From NCBI GenBank assembly GCA_003222535.1, contig QHWJ01000331.1, forward strand, positions 1 through 63,530: 63,530 bases of DNA. Reading direction: 5' to 3'. A program made the translations under genes and the position numbers. Below are positions 37,441 to 45,329 of this stretch, piece by piece. Under the pieces are notes generated by a model that saw nothing but the letters and a program-made list of their open reading frames with translations, did not search any database and had not been told where the DNA came from. Position 1 is the stretch's first letter. Each line of letters begins with the position of its first letter. Source of the DNA: Acidobacteriota bacterium. GTDB lineage: Bacteria; Acidobacteriota; Vicinamibacteria; Vicinamibacterales; CAVVIG01.

Positions 37441-38755
37441 GCTCAAACGATCGATACGCCGCGTCGAGCCCGGCGCGCAGGCTCGCCCTTGTCCCGTCGT
37501 CCGCGAAGGCGTGGTCGAGCGAGTTGCGCGCCATTCGCTTGAGCGTGCTGTAGTCGAGGCCATGTTCTTCGACGGCCGTTCCCTTGATGCCGAGGATCAG
37601 GTCGTTGCTGGTGAGGGCAACCTCAACCAGCACGCGCCTGGCCGCCATCTCTCGCAGCAGCCCAAGCGGGTCGTCTTCATACATCACGCCGCCACCGTGC
37701 CCGATGCGCCTCGCATGCCCGGTGCGCACCGACTCGCGAATGTGGAACCGAAGCGCCTCCGGCGGGACGAGCCCCTCGACGAGCTCGCCCGCGTGAAGAG
37801 CGATCTGGACGCCGGGGTACTTGGCATGCAGAAAGTCGAGCATTGCCATCTGCTGCGAGAAATCGCGAAGCGCCGTCGGATCATCTTCGGGCTGCACGAG
37901 ATTGAGCCCGACGAAGCGAGGGTCCTCGGTCGCGATCTCGAAACCGGCGAGCATCTGCGCGAACACCTGCTCGGGGACGCCTGCCCTGCCTACCTGCGAG
38001 ATGTAACGCACGACGATGCGACAGCCAGGATCGGAATCGCTCGCGCCGCAGCGGAGCAACGCGCGCTGTCGAGACTCGGCGACGTCGAGGCGCCGCCGGG
38101 CTTCAGCAACGACGTCCTGGAAGCCGCCCGCGAGCAGGCGATCGCGCTGCCGGCCGAAATCCGGATCCCAGCCGGCCGCACGCCCGCGCTGCGCCGCCGC
38201 GCCGCCGTCGGGGGTCAGCATCAGCTCGAGGTAGCTGATCCGCTCGGCGGCCGCGCGCGCGACGACCTCGGCGATCATGTCCCCCGTCTTGTCGGACGGC
38301 GGGCCGAACTTTCCAAACGTCGCAAAGAAGTGATCGTGGCCGTTGAGCGCGGGGTTCCAATGCCGCATCGACATCGCGTCGATGGCCTGATTGAACAGTG
38401 TCGCGTTGCGCAAGACGGCGGTGACGGGTGGCTGACCGGCGGCCGCGTCACAAGTGGCCGCGACCAGCGTCATCGTCGTCGTGGCGAGACAGAGGCCGTC
38501 CTCGGCGGCCCAGCGCAGGTAGCTCTCGGCGTAGACCGCGCCCGTCAGGTGGTTGTGCAGGTCGCCGCCCTTGGGCATCTCGGCGAGAAACGCGAGCAGC
38601 AGCAAAGGCTGGTTGCGGATCGACGCGAAGTATCGCGCCGTGGCGGCTTCGCTGGAGGCGGCCGGTTGCAGCCGCGATCCGGCAGTCGCAACGAACAGCG
38701 ACGTCCACGCCGTTATCACGACCAGTGGATGGCGCTGAAGATGTCGGGCTGTCAT
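37394..38755 (-). CDS. Adenosine deaminase-like metal hydrolase, exported
   Basis: It encodes 453 residues with an N-terminal hydrophobic signal (LVVITAWTSLFVATAGS). The deaminase barrel motifs are PKGGDLHNHLTGA (HxH at 67-69), IALHAGEL (catalytic Glu and His), TGHARRIGHG and a final ALTSNDLI where many family members have the metal-binding SND aspartate. It has the longer ADGF-type architecture with a ~100-residue helical insert. Periplasmic nucleoside deamination is likely. It sits convergent with the sialidase-fold gene. Confidence 0.8.
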   Translation of the reverse strand: MTARHLQRHPLVVITAWTSLFVATAGSRLQPAASSEAATARYFASIRNQPLLLLAFLAEMPKGGDLHNHLTGAVYAESYLRWAAEDGLCLATTTMTLVAATCDAAAGQPPVTAVLRNATLFNQAIDAMSMRHWNPALNGHDHFFATFGKFGPPSDKTGDMIAEVVARAAAERISYLELMLTPDGGAAAQRGRAAGWDPDFGRQRDRLLAGGFQDVVAEARRRLDVAESRQRALLRCGASDSDPGCRIVVRYISQVGRAGVPEQVFAQMLAGFEIATEDPRFVGLNLVQPEDDPTALRDFSQQMAMLDFLHAKYPGVQIALHAGELVEGLVPPEALRFHIRESVRTGHARRIGHGGGVMYEDDPLGLLREMAARRVLVEVALTSNDLILGIKGTAVEEHGLDYSTLKRMARNSLDHAFADDGTRASLRAGLDAAYRSFELSVSRQALSPVRPRR

Positions 38756-38864
38756 GGCGCTGGTGGCGTGCCGGGCACCATCACCTGTCGCAGGGTCGAT
38801 TGTCGGTCATCAGTTCATTGGCCTGCTCCAGCGGCGCGATCCGTTGCAACGGCATCGTACTGCG

Positions 38865-39371
38865 TCACCGGACTCTGGTCCCTGGCGGCGGAGGCTCATC
38901 GAACGATACGACGGTGGGCTTGCCGCCGTCGGGACTGGCGGCGAGCACCATCCCGTTCGATTCGATCCCCATCAGCTTCGCCGGCTTCAGGTTGAACACG
39001 ATGACGACCGTGCGGCCGACGAGGGCTTCGGGCTCGTACGCTTCGGCGATTCCTGCAACGAGCGTGCGCTGCTCGGTGCCGACGTCCACGCTGAGCTTCA
39101 GCAGCTTGTTCGACTTCGGCACACGCTCGGCCGTGAGGACCTTCGCAGTACGCAGCTCGACTTTCATGAAGTCTTCGATGGCGATTCGCTCGCTACCGCT
39201 CTCACCGTGTGCGGGACCCGCCTGCTGCGACGGTGCGGAAGGTGCCGGTGCGATCGGGCTCGCAGTCGCCGCCGTCGGGTCGGGCGATGCCTGAGGAGCC
39301 GAGGGCACGAGCGCCGGAGCGCCAGCCGTCGTCGGTGGTACCGCGGTCGGTTTCGTCTCGTTGTCAGTCAC
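38865..39371 (-). CDS. tRNA-binding (EMAP-II/Trbp111) domain, C-terminal part of MetG in another frame
   Basis: A GTG at 39371 with AAAGGAG nine bases upstream starts 168 residues: a Pro/Ala-rich linker, then ERIAIEDFMKVELRTAKVLTAERVPKSNKLLKLSVDVGTE and the OB-fold typical of the MetG C-terminal tRNA-binding domain. In the same frame, upstream of the GTG, the bases encode GPLWPR, the end of a MetG body. The domain therefore belongs to metG but is out of frame with 39407-40849. It might be translated on its own as a Trbp111-like protein. Confidence 0.8.
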   Translation of the reverse strand: MTDNETKPTAVPPTTAGAPALVPSAPQASPDPTAATASPIAPAPSAPSQQAGPAHGESGSERIAIEDFMKVELRTAKVLTAERVPKSNKLLKLSVDVGTEQRTLVAGIAEAYEPEALVGRTVVIVFNLKPAKLMGIESNGMVLAASPDGGKPTVVSFDEPPPPGTRVR

Positions 39372-39406
39372 GGTCTTGGGCTCCTTTGCGTTGCCTGAGC
39401 CGACAC

Positions 39407-40849
39407 TCACGTCGGCGCGTGCCGTCGCGTCCCGGCGCGGCCAGAGGGGTCCAGGATTTCTCGACCGGACGATGGGATGATCGGCAGCAGCAGCACGGCG
39501 GAGAGCCTGATGGCCTCCGCCGCGTCGAACAGCACCTGCGTCAGGCGATCGGCGGACGCCGCATCCTTCGCCAGCGCCCACGGCGAAGTCGCCGCGATGA
39601 ACTCGTTGGTCGCGTCGATCAGCCGGAAGGCCGCCGCCGCGCCTTCGTGCAGCGCGAAGCCGTCCATCGCGCGACGGTAGTCGGCGATCACCCGCTCGCC
39701 GAGACGCGCCAGCTGATCGGAGCCGGCGCCGGTCGGCGCCAGCCGGCCCTGCCGATAGCGGACCGCCATCGTGGTCACGCGGCTCACCAGGTTCCCGAGG
39801 TTGTTCGCGAGATCGACGTTGTAGCGCTCGTCGTACCGTTCCCAGGAGAAGTCGCCGTCGCCGCCGAACGCGACCTCCTTCACCAGATACAGCCGCAGCG
39901 TGTCGGTGCCGAGCCGGCCGGCCGCGTCGCCCGGATCGATGAGGTTGCCGAGCGTCTTGCTCATGCGCTGGCCGTTCAACGTCATGAAGCCGTGGCCGAA
40001 GATCTGGCGCGGCACGGGCAGCTGTGCGGCCATCAGCATGGCCGGCCAGATCACGGCATGGAACCGGGTGATGTCTTTGCCGATCACGTGCAAATCCGCC
40101 GGCCACCAGCGCGCGAACATCTGCGGGTCGTGGCCGAGGCCCACCGCCGACGCGTAGTTGATCAACGCGTCGAACCAGACGTAGACGACGCTCCCCGGAT
40201 CCCATGGCAGCGGGATGCCCCACGACTGCCCGGCCCGGCTGACGGACACGTCAATCAGGCCGCTCTCAATCAGCCGCAGGATTTCGTTGCGGCGCATGTC
40301 CGGCTGCATGAACTCGGGATGCGCGGCGAAGTGATCGAGCAACGGCTGCTGGTACTTCGACAGCCGGAAAAAGTAGTTCTTCTCGCGGATCCACTCGGGC
40401 TTGAGCGTCGGGTGCAGCGGGCAGTTGCCGTCGGCGAGATCCTTCTCCTGCTTGAACTCCTCGCAGCTGACGCAGTACCAGCCTTCGTAGACGCCCTCGT
40501 AGATGTCGCCGGCGTCGTAGATGCGCTTCACGAGATCGGTGACCCCCGCCTTGTGCCGCGGCTCCGTGGTGCGGATGAAATCGTCGAACGAAACGTCGAG
40601 CCGCCGCCACGCCGTGCGGAACACATCCTCCATCCGGTCGCAGTACGCCAGCGGATCCAGCCCTTCCTCGCTCGCCTTCTTGAACACGTTCTGCGAATGT
40701 TCGTCGTTCCCCATCAGGAACAGCGTATCGAAGCCGCAGAGCCGCTTGTACCGCGCGATGACGTCGGCGCAGATCTTCTCGTACGACGTGCCGAGATGCG
40801 GCTGGCTGTTCACGTAGTCGATGGCGGTGGTCAGAAAGAAGCGGGTCAT
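39407..40849 (-). CDS. metG: Methionyl-tRNA synthetase, catalytic and anticodon-binding part
   Basis: It encodes 480 residues of a class I synthetase. The HIGH-equivalent is PHLGTSYEKI; the KMSKS equivalent is RMSKTLG. Others are FLMGNDEHSQNVFK, YCVSCEEF and NYFFRLSKYQQPLL, and the anticodon domain begins SRVTTMAVRYRQGRL. Near LLPIIPSSGREIL about 30 codons found in homologues are missing and the frame changes, so the linker and tRNA-binding domain (38865-39371) are read in another phase. The catalytic core is complete. It charges methionine tRNA. Confidence 0.93.
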   Translation of the reverse strand: MTRFFLTTAIDYVNSQPHLGTSYEKICADVIARYKRLCGFDTLFLMGNDEHSQNVFKKASEEGLDPLAYCDRMEDVFRTAWRRLDVSFDDFIRTTEPRHKAGVTDLVKRIYDAGDIYEGVYEGWYCVSCEEFKQEKDLADGNCPLHPTLKPEWIREKNYFFRLSKYQQPLLDHFAAHPEFMQPDMRRNEILRLIESGLIDVSVSRAGQSWGIPLPWDPGSVVYVWFDALINYASAVGLGHDPQMFARWWPADLHVIGKDITRFHAVIWPAMLMAAQLPVPRQIFGHGFMTLNGQRMSKTLGNLIDPGDAAGRLGTDTLRLYLVKEVAFGGDGDFSWERYDERYNVDLANNLGNLVSRVTTMAVRYRQGRLAPTGAGSDQLARLGERVIADYRRAMDGFALHEGAAAAFRLIDATNEFIAATSPWALAKDAASADRLTQVLFDAAEAIRLSAVLLLPIIPSSGREILDPSGRAGTRRHAPT

Positions 40850-42249
40850 GTCCGTCCCGCGGCGGGTCCGGAACCGCCGGCCCCACGCCCGCCATAGGCA
40901 TTCAGCGCGATCGCCTGCACCTCTTTGACCGGCAGGCCGCTGGCCGCCGCCAGCTTCGCGCAGTCCTCGAACTCGGGGACGGCGTTCATCACCCGGCCGT
41001 CACGCCGCGAGACCTTGAATCGCACGGCACCGATCGGGGTCTCGACGGTGACGATCTCACGCTGCAGGCACTCGCGATCCACATCGTAGTGCCGCAGCCC
41101 GATCGTCGTCGTCTCGCGGAAGATGACGTCGGCCATTTGCGCGCGGTGATCGGGCCGCGCCACGACCGTCAGCAGCGTGCCGGGGCGGTTCTTCTTCATC
41201 TGCACCGGGATGTAGAACACCTCGAGTGCGCCCGCGGCGTAGAGCCGGTCCATCACGACGCCGAAGATCTGCGGGTTCATGTCGTCGATCTCGCACTCGA
41301 TGACGGTGACGCGCGCCGCTTCGGTTGTGGCACCCCTGAAGGGGTACCCTGCGTTGGTCGGGAAGGGGTGCCCTGCGTCCGCGGCGGCTACATTCTCCCT
41401 CACGCTCACCTCGGTCCCGATCAGCACGCGCAGCACGTTCGGCGTCTTCGGATCGTCGCGGTCGCCCGCGCCGTACCCGACGCGCTCGATCGACATGGCC
41501 GGAGTCGGCCCGAACGACGAGGCGTACGACGTCGCAATCAGCGCGCCGGTCGGCGTCACCAGTTCTTTCTGGACGGCGCCGCTGTAGACCGGGGCGTCGC
41601 CAAGCAGCTTCACGGTCGCCGGTGCCGGCACCGGGAACACCCCGTGCGCCGATTGCACCATGCCGCCCCCCACGTTGAGCGGCGAGCACACGATCCGGTC
41701 CGGGGCGGCCCATTCCATCGCGAACACGACGCCGATGATGTCGATGATCGAGTCGAGGGCGCCGACCTCGTGCAGGTGCACCTCCTCGACAGGCATCTGA
41801 TGGATCGACGCTTCGGCCTCCGCCAGGCGCTGAAACATCGCCTTCGCGCGATCGCGTCCGCCCGACGACAACGCCGACGTGTCGATCAGCGCGAAGATTT
41901 CCGGAAGGCTTCGGTGATCGCGATGGTGATGAAGAGATCCTGTAGGGTGCTCAATGGATCCGCCAGGGTGCTGGGTGGATCCCGCAGAGTGCTGGGCGGA
42001 TTCTGCAGGGTGCCCGGCGTGAGCGTGCGAGTGCTCGGAGGATCCTCCAGAGTGCTCGTGGACGATGAACTTCGTGGCCGACACGTTGGCGCGCAGGACA
42101 CGCTCGGCGTGGAGGTGACAGCCCGACACCGTCAGGCTGCCGAGGGCGCGCCTCAGCTCCTCGAGCGGCAGACCGGCATCGAGCATCGCGCCAAGCGCCA
42201 TGTCCCCCGAAATCCCGGAGAAGCAGTCGAAATAGAGCACCCGGCTCAC
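40846..42249 (-). CDS. larC: Nickel-pincer cofactor biosynthesis protein LarC
   Basis: It encodes 467 residues of the LarC (DUF111) family: YFDCFSGISGDMALGAMLDAG, then VEEVHLHEVGALDSIIDIIG, NVGGGMVQSAHGVFPVPAPAT and CEIDDMNPQIFG. LarC inserts nickel into the pyridinium bis-thiocarboxylate cofactor of lactate racemase-like enzymes. Residues ~64-112 are a His-rich insert with repeated QH-GGS / EH-TGS units that could bind nickel. A second insert, GHPFPTNAGYPFRGA, is encoded by a REP-like hairpin. Four-base overlaps join it to radC and metG. larB and larE are not in the window. Confidence 0.92.
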   Translation of the reverse strand: MSRVLYFDCFSGISGDMALGAMLDAGLPLEELRRALGSLTVSGCHLHAERVLRANVSATKFIVHEHSGGSSEHSHAHAGHPAESAQHSAGSTQHPGGSIEHPTGSLHHHRDHRSLPEIFALIDTSALSSGGRDRAKAMFQRLAEAEASIHQMPVEEVHLHEVGALDSIIDIIGVVFAMEWAAPDRIVCSPLNVGGGMVQSAHGVFPVPAPATVKLLGDAPVYSGAVQKELVTPTGALIATSYASSFGPTPAMSIERVGYGAGDRDDPKTPNVLRVLIGTEVSVRENVAAADAGHPFPTNAGYPFRGATTEAARVTVIECEIDDMNPQIFGVVMDRLYAAGALEVFYIPVQMKKNRPGTLLTVVARPDHRAQMADVIFRETTTIGLRHYDVDRECLQREIVTVETPIGAVRFKVSRRDGRVMNAVPEFEDCAKLAAASGLPVKEVQAIALNAYGGRGAGGSGPAAGRT

Positions 42250-42914
42250 AGCTGCGCCGTCTCCTTGAAGCTGAAGTATCGCAAATCGCCCAGAATCACG
42301 TGATCGATCACATCGATGCCAATCAGCACCCCCGCGGCCGCCAGCCGCCGCGTCAGATCCACATCCTCAGGACTGGGGTTGGGATCGCCCGAGGGATGGT
42401 TATGGAAAATCACGATCGCGGCCGCGCCGCCGATCGCCGCCTCCCGAAACACCTCGCGCGGCTGAACGATCGAGCTGTTGAGCGTGCCGATCGCCAGCAC
42501 GGCCGTCCGCAGGACGCGGTGCTTCGAGTCGAGCAGCACGATCCCGAACTGCTCGACGCCCCGCGCGCCGAACCGGGGCATCAGGTACGCGGCGGCTTCC
42601 CGCGGTCCGAGAATCTGGATCCGCTCGCCTGGCGAATGCGTCAGCGTCCGGCGGCCCAGTTCGAGCGCCGCCACGATTTGCGACGCGCGCGCGAATCCGA
42701 TGCCCACGATTCGAACGAAATCGTCGGCGGTGCACCGCGTCAGCCCGTGCAGCCCGCCGTGCGCCGCGAGCAATGCGTTCGCGACGCTCAGCGCGTCGCC
42801 GCGCCGGGAGCCGTTGCCTATCACCAGCGCGACGAGCTCGTTGTCGCCGAGCGCCGCCGCGCCATGATGCCGCAGCTTCTCGCGCGGCCGGTCGCCGGGC
42901 AACAGGTCTTTCAT
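42246..42914 (-). CDS. radC: RadC family JAMM/MPN+ protein
   Basis: It encodes 222 residues with an N-terminal helix-hairpin-helix (RIVGIGFARASQIVAALELGRR) and a C-terminal JAMM metal site: HNHPSGDPNPSPED plus an upstream glutamate in PREVFREA. RadC proteins are widespread; a repair role is uncertain. It overlaps larC by four bases and is divergent from the lipoprotein at 42929. Confidence 0.9.
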   Translation of the reverse strand: MKDLLPGDRPREKLRHHGAAALGDNELVALVIGNGSRRGDALSVANALLAAHGGLHGLTRCTADDFVRIVGIGFARASQIVAALELGRRTLTHSPGERIQILGPREAAAYLMPRFGARGVEQFGIVLLDSKHRVLRTAVLAIGTLNSSIVQPREVFREAAIGGAAAIVIFHNHPSGDPNPSPEDVDLTRRLAAAGVLIGIDVIDHVILGDLRYFSFKETAQL

Positions 42915-42928
42915 CTTATACTGAACGC

Positions 42929-43513
42929 ATGTCGTCGGTCCGTCGCCTGCCGTTGTCGCTCGCCATGCTCGCGGCGATGGCGGGTGCGGCGTGCGGCAAT
43001 CCTCCCGACAAGGAAATGCAGCAGGCGCAGGGCGCGATCGACGCCGCGCGCGCAGCCGGCGCCGATCAATACGCCCGCGACGAGTTCGCCGCCGCCGAAG
43101 ACGCCCTCAAGCGCGCCCGCGAAGCCGTTGTCCAGCGCGACTATCGCCAGGCGCTCAACAACGCGCTCGACGCGCGCGAGCGCGCCCAGACCGCCGCCAA
43201 GGAAGCGGCCGATCTGAAGACCGCCGCTCACCTGGCCGCCGAGCGCGCGCTCGCCGAGGCCACCAGGGCGCTGAACGAGTCCCGCGCGAAGCTCAAAGCC
43301 GCCGACACGGCGCACGCGCCGGCGAGAGTGCTCAGCGCCGGGCGGCGCGCGATTGGCGACGCCGAGATCACCGTGCAAAAAGCGCGCACAGCGTTCGGAC
43401 GCGGCGACTACCCCGCCTGCGTCGACGCGGCGGGCGACGCCGCGACACACCTGCGTGCCGCGACGCGTGATCTCGACGCCGGGATGCTCGCCGGCAGCCG
43501 CCGCCGGCATTGA
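42929..43513 (+). CDS. DUF4398-like lipoprotein, coiled-coil
   Basis: The start at 42929 begins a lipoprotein signal (LPLSLAMLAAMAGAACG, with the lipidated cysteine in AACG). The mature ~170 residues are almost entirely helical and Ala-rich: AIDAARAAGADQYARDEFAA, then ALNNALDARERAQTAAKEAA and ALNESRAKLKAADTA. This matches the DUF4398 pattern of paired helices. It is probably an outer-membrane-anchored periplasmic protein; the function is unknown. Confidence 0.65.
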   Translation: MSSVRRLPLSLAMLAAMAGAACGNPPDKEMQQAQGAIDAARAAGADQYARDEFAAAEDALKRAREAVVQRDYRQALNNALDARERAQTAAKEAADLKTAAHLAAERALAEATRALNESRAKLKAADTAHAPARVLSAGRRAIGDAEITVQKARTAFGRGDYPACVDAAGDAATHLRAATRDLDAGMLAGSRRRH

Positions 43514-43561
43514 TTACCATCGAAAAAACTGATCGGGATCGGGCAGGCGAGTACGAAGGAT

Positions 43562-44347
43562 TTACCGCAGCCAATTGCCCTCGAAGAGGACTTCGGCCCA
43601 GCCGGTGAGATAGACGCTGTCGTCGCGCCACTGGACCCTCTGCCGGCCACCCGGGGCGACGACGTCGGCGTCCCGCGCCGCCCCGCCGAACCGGGCGGCC
43701 GCAATCAGCGCCGCGCACGAACCGGTTCCCGACGACATCGTCGGTCCCACCCCGCGCTCCCAGATCAGGATCCGCACCGTATCCGGCGCTTCGACGTGCG
43801 CGAACTCGACGTTCGATCGTTCCGGGAAGATCGGATGGCGCTCCAGCGCAGGTCCGAGGCGGCGGAACTGATCCTCGTCGGGCAGCGGTCCCAGGCTCAC
43901 GCACTGCGGGTTGCCGAAGTTCATCACGGCCAGCTGGAGCGACTCGCCGGCGGCCGTGACCGTCACCTGCCGGAGATCGACCGGCAGCCCCATCGCGGCG
44001 CGGAAGGTCTGCCGCGACGCGGTGCGCCCGGTGCGCACCAGCGGCTTCGCTCCACCCTCGCTGTGGATCGTGATGGCGACATCGTCGCGATCGTCGTCGC
44101 GCAGCAGGATGGCCGCCAGCCCTCTCACGCCGTTGCCGGACACCTCGGAGCGGCTGCCGTCCGCGTTGAGCAGGCGCATCGACGCGCCGTCCGGCGTCGG
44201 CTCATAGACGATCAACCCGTCGCCGCCGATGCCGGTATGGCGGTCGCAGAGCTCGCGTGCGAGCGGACCGGGGTCGCGGCCGTCGATGTCTGCGGCCAGG
44301 ACGTAGAGGAAGTCGTTCCCGTAGGCGTGCGCTTTCGAGAATCTCAT
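43562..44347 (-). CDS. dapF: Diaminopimelate epimerase-like protein with both catalytic cysteines replaced by serine
   Basis: The start at 44347 gives 261 residues with the DapF twofold fold: MRFSKAHAYGNDFLYV, RHTGIGGDGLI and NFGNPQCV. In DapF the two catalytic cysteines lie in CGNGxR and ACGTG. Here the first site reads EVSGNGVRGLA (Ser70) and the second GPTMSSGTGSCAA (Ser206), both confirmed at codon level (TCC and TCG). DapF normally epimerises LL- to meso-diaminopimelate for peptidoglycan and lysine. With two serines that activity is doubtful, so a changed reaction or a lineage-specific variant is possible. The family assignment is firm. Confidence 0.8.
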   Translation of the reverse strand: MRFSKAHAYGNDFLYVLAADIDGRDPGPLARELCDRHTGIGGDGLIVYEPTPDGASMRLLNADGSRSEVSGNGVRGLAAILLRDDDRDDVAITIHSEGGAKPLVRTGRTASRQTFRAAMGLPVDLRQVTVTAAGESLQLAVMNFGNPQCVSLGPLPDEDQFRRLGPALERHPIFPERSNVEFAHVEAPDTVRILIWERGVGPTMSSGTGSCAALIAAARFGGAARDADVVAPGGRQRVQWRDDSVYLTGWAEVLFEGNWLR

Positions 44348-44362
44348 TTTTCCCGCCTCCAC

Positions 44363-44475
44363 TCGCTGGGATTCTAGCGAGCTTCGGCGAGGCTCGCCGA
44401 CCAGCCTCGGCCAAGGCTATGGCGGTCCGCCGAAGCTTCAGCGGAGGCGGAAGCGCCGGCGGCGCGAAGGCGGCA
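44363..44475. repeat. Dispersed repeat, copy 2, and REP-like GCTTCAGC hairpins
   Basis: 44421-44451 matches 11901-11931 with two differences (GGCGGTCCGCCGAAGCTTCA onward). The preceding GAGGCTCGCC, AGCCTCGGCCAAGGCT segment also has dyad character. It occupies the gap between the DapF-like gene and the methyltransferase gene. Confidence 0.6.
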
Positions 44476-44484
44476 GGGTCGCCG

Positions 44485-45243
44485 TTATTTTCTGCAGAAC
44501 GCGAGCAGATGCCAGCCGAACCGGCGCACCAGTGCGCGAGGCACCGCGTTGAACGCGCCGACGAACAGGCCGTTGTAGACTGCGCCCTTCCAGCCACCGT
44601 GCAGCCGCGACTTCACGGGAAAGCGCTCGGGCACTATTTTCGCCTCGCGGAAACCGTCGAGAAGCCGCCGGAACTCGCCGATGCTGAACTTCTGAAGCAC
44701 CGGTGCATCGTCGTGCTCGAGGCCGACCTGCATCAGCTTGGACAGCGCGTTCAGCCAGGAAATCCGGTTGTAGACCTGAAACACCGCCTCGCCGCCCGGC
44801 TTGAGAACGCGGCGGCACTCCTCCACCAATCGGCGGGGATCCACGGTGTACTGGACAACCCCGTGGGCATAAACCAAGTCAAACGAGTTGGCGGGAAACG
44901 GCAGGCGCTCGCCATCCGCGATCTCGAATCGGCCATCGAGGCCCTGCTGCTCGAAGTTGGCGCGGGCGAGGTCGATGGCGGAGGCGGCCAGATCGACGCC
45001 CGCGACGGTCGCGCCACCCCTGGCGAACCTTGCCAGGTCGACGCCCGCACCACAGCCGACTTCCAGAACCATTCGGCCGCGATAGCCGTCAAACGCCACG
45101 AGCCGGAGCAGATGATGGAGCTTCTCGAAATGGTACTGGTCGAGGTCGTCGAAAAACCCGCGGGAACCAACCGGATGCCGGGTGATGTCGAGATCGTGAA
45201 TATGCCGGTTCCAGTACTCGCGGACGTCGTCTATCGTCGGCAC
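44485..45243 (-). CDS. Class I SAM-dependent methyltransferase (UbiE/SmtA-like)
   Basis: A GTG at 45243 gives 252 residues starting VPTIDDVREYWNRHIHD; an upstream ATG at 45312 is possible but adds non-conserved residues. Motif I is MVLEVGCGAGVDLARFA, motif II GVDLAASAIDLA, motif III GERLPFPANSFDLVYAHGVV, and the post-motif RVLKPGGEAVFQVYN. The C-terminal ~90 residues (GWKGAVYNGLFVGAF) may form the acceptor site. The substrate is unknown. Confidence 0.8.
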   Translation of the reverse strand: MPTIDDVREYWNRHIHDLDITRHPVGSRGFFDDLDQYHFEKLHHLLRLVAFDGYRGRMVLEVGCGAGVDLARFARGGATVAGVDLAASAIDLARANFEQQGLDGRFEIADGERLPFPANSFDLVYAHGVVQYTVDPRRLVEECRRVLKPGGEAVFQVYNRISWLNALSKLMQVGLEHDDAPVLQKFSIGEFRRLLDGFREAKIVPERFPVKSRLHGGWKGAVYNGLFVGAFNAVPRALVRRFGWHLLAFCRK

Positions 45244-45329
45244 CGCAAACACTATACCTGCAGGTGCCCGGTCCCTGACCCACCCCACCTGCCTGACCCA
45301 CGCGACCGACACGACCTCGTAAGCTAAGG

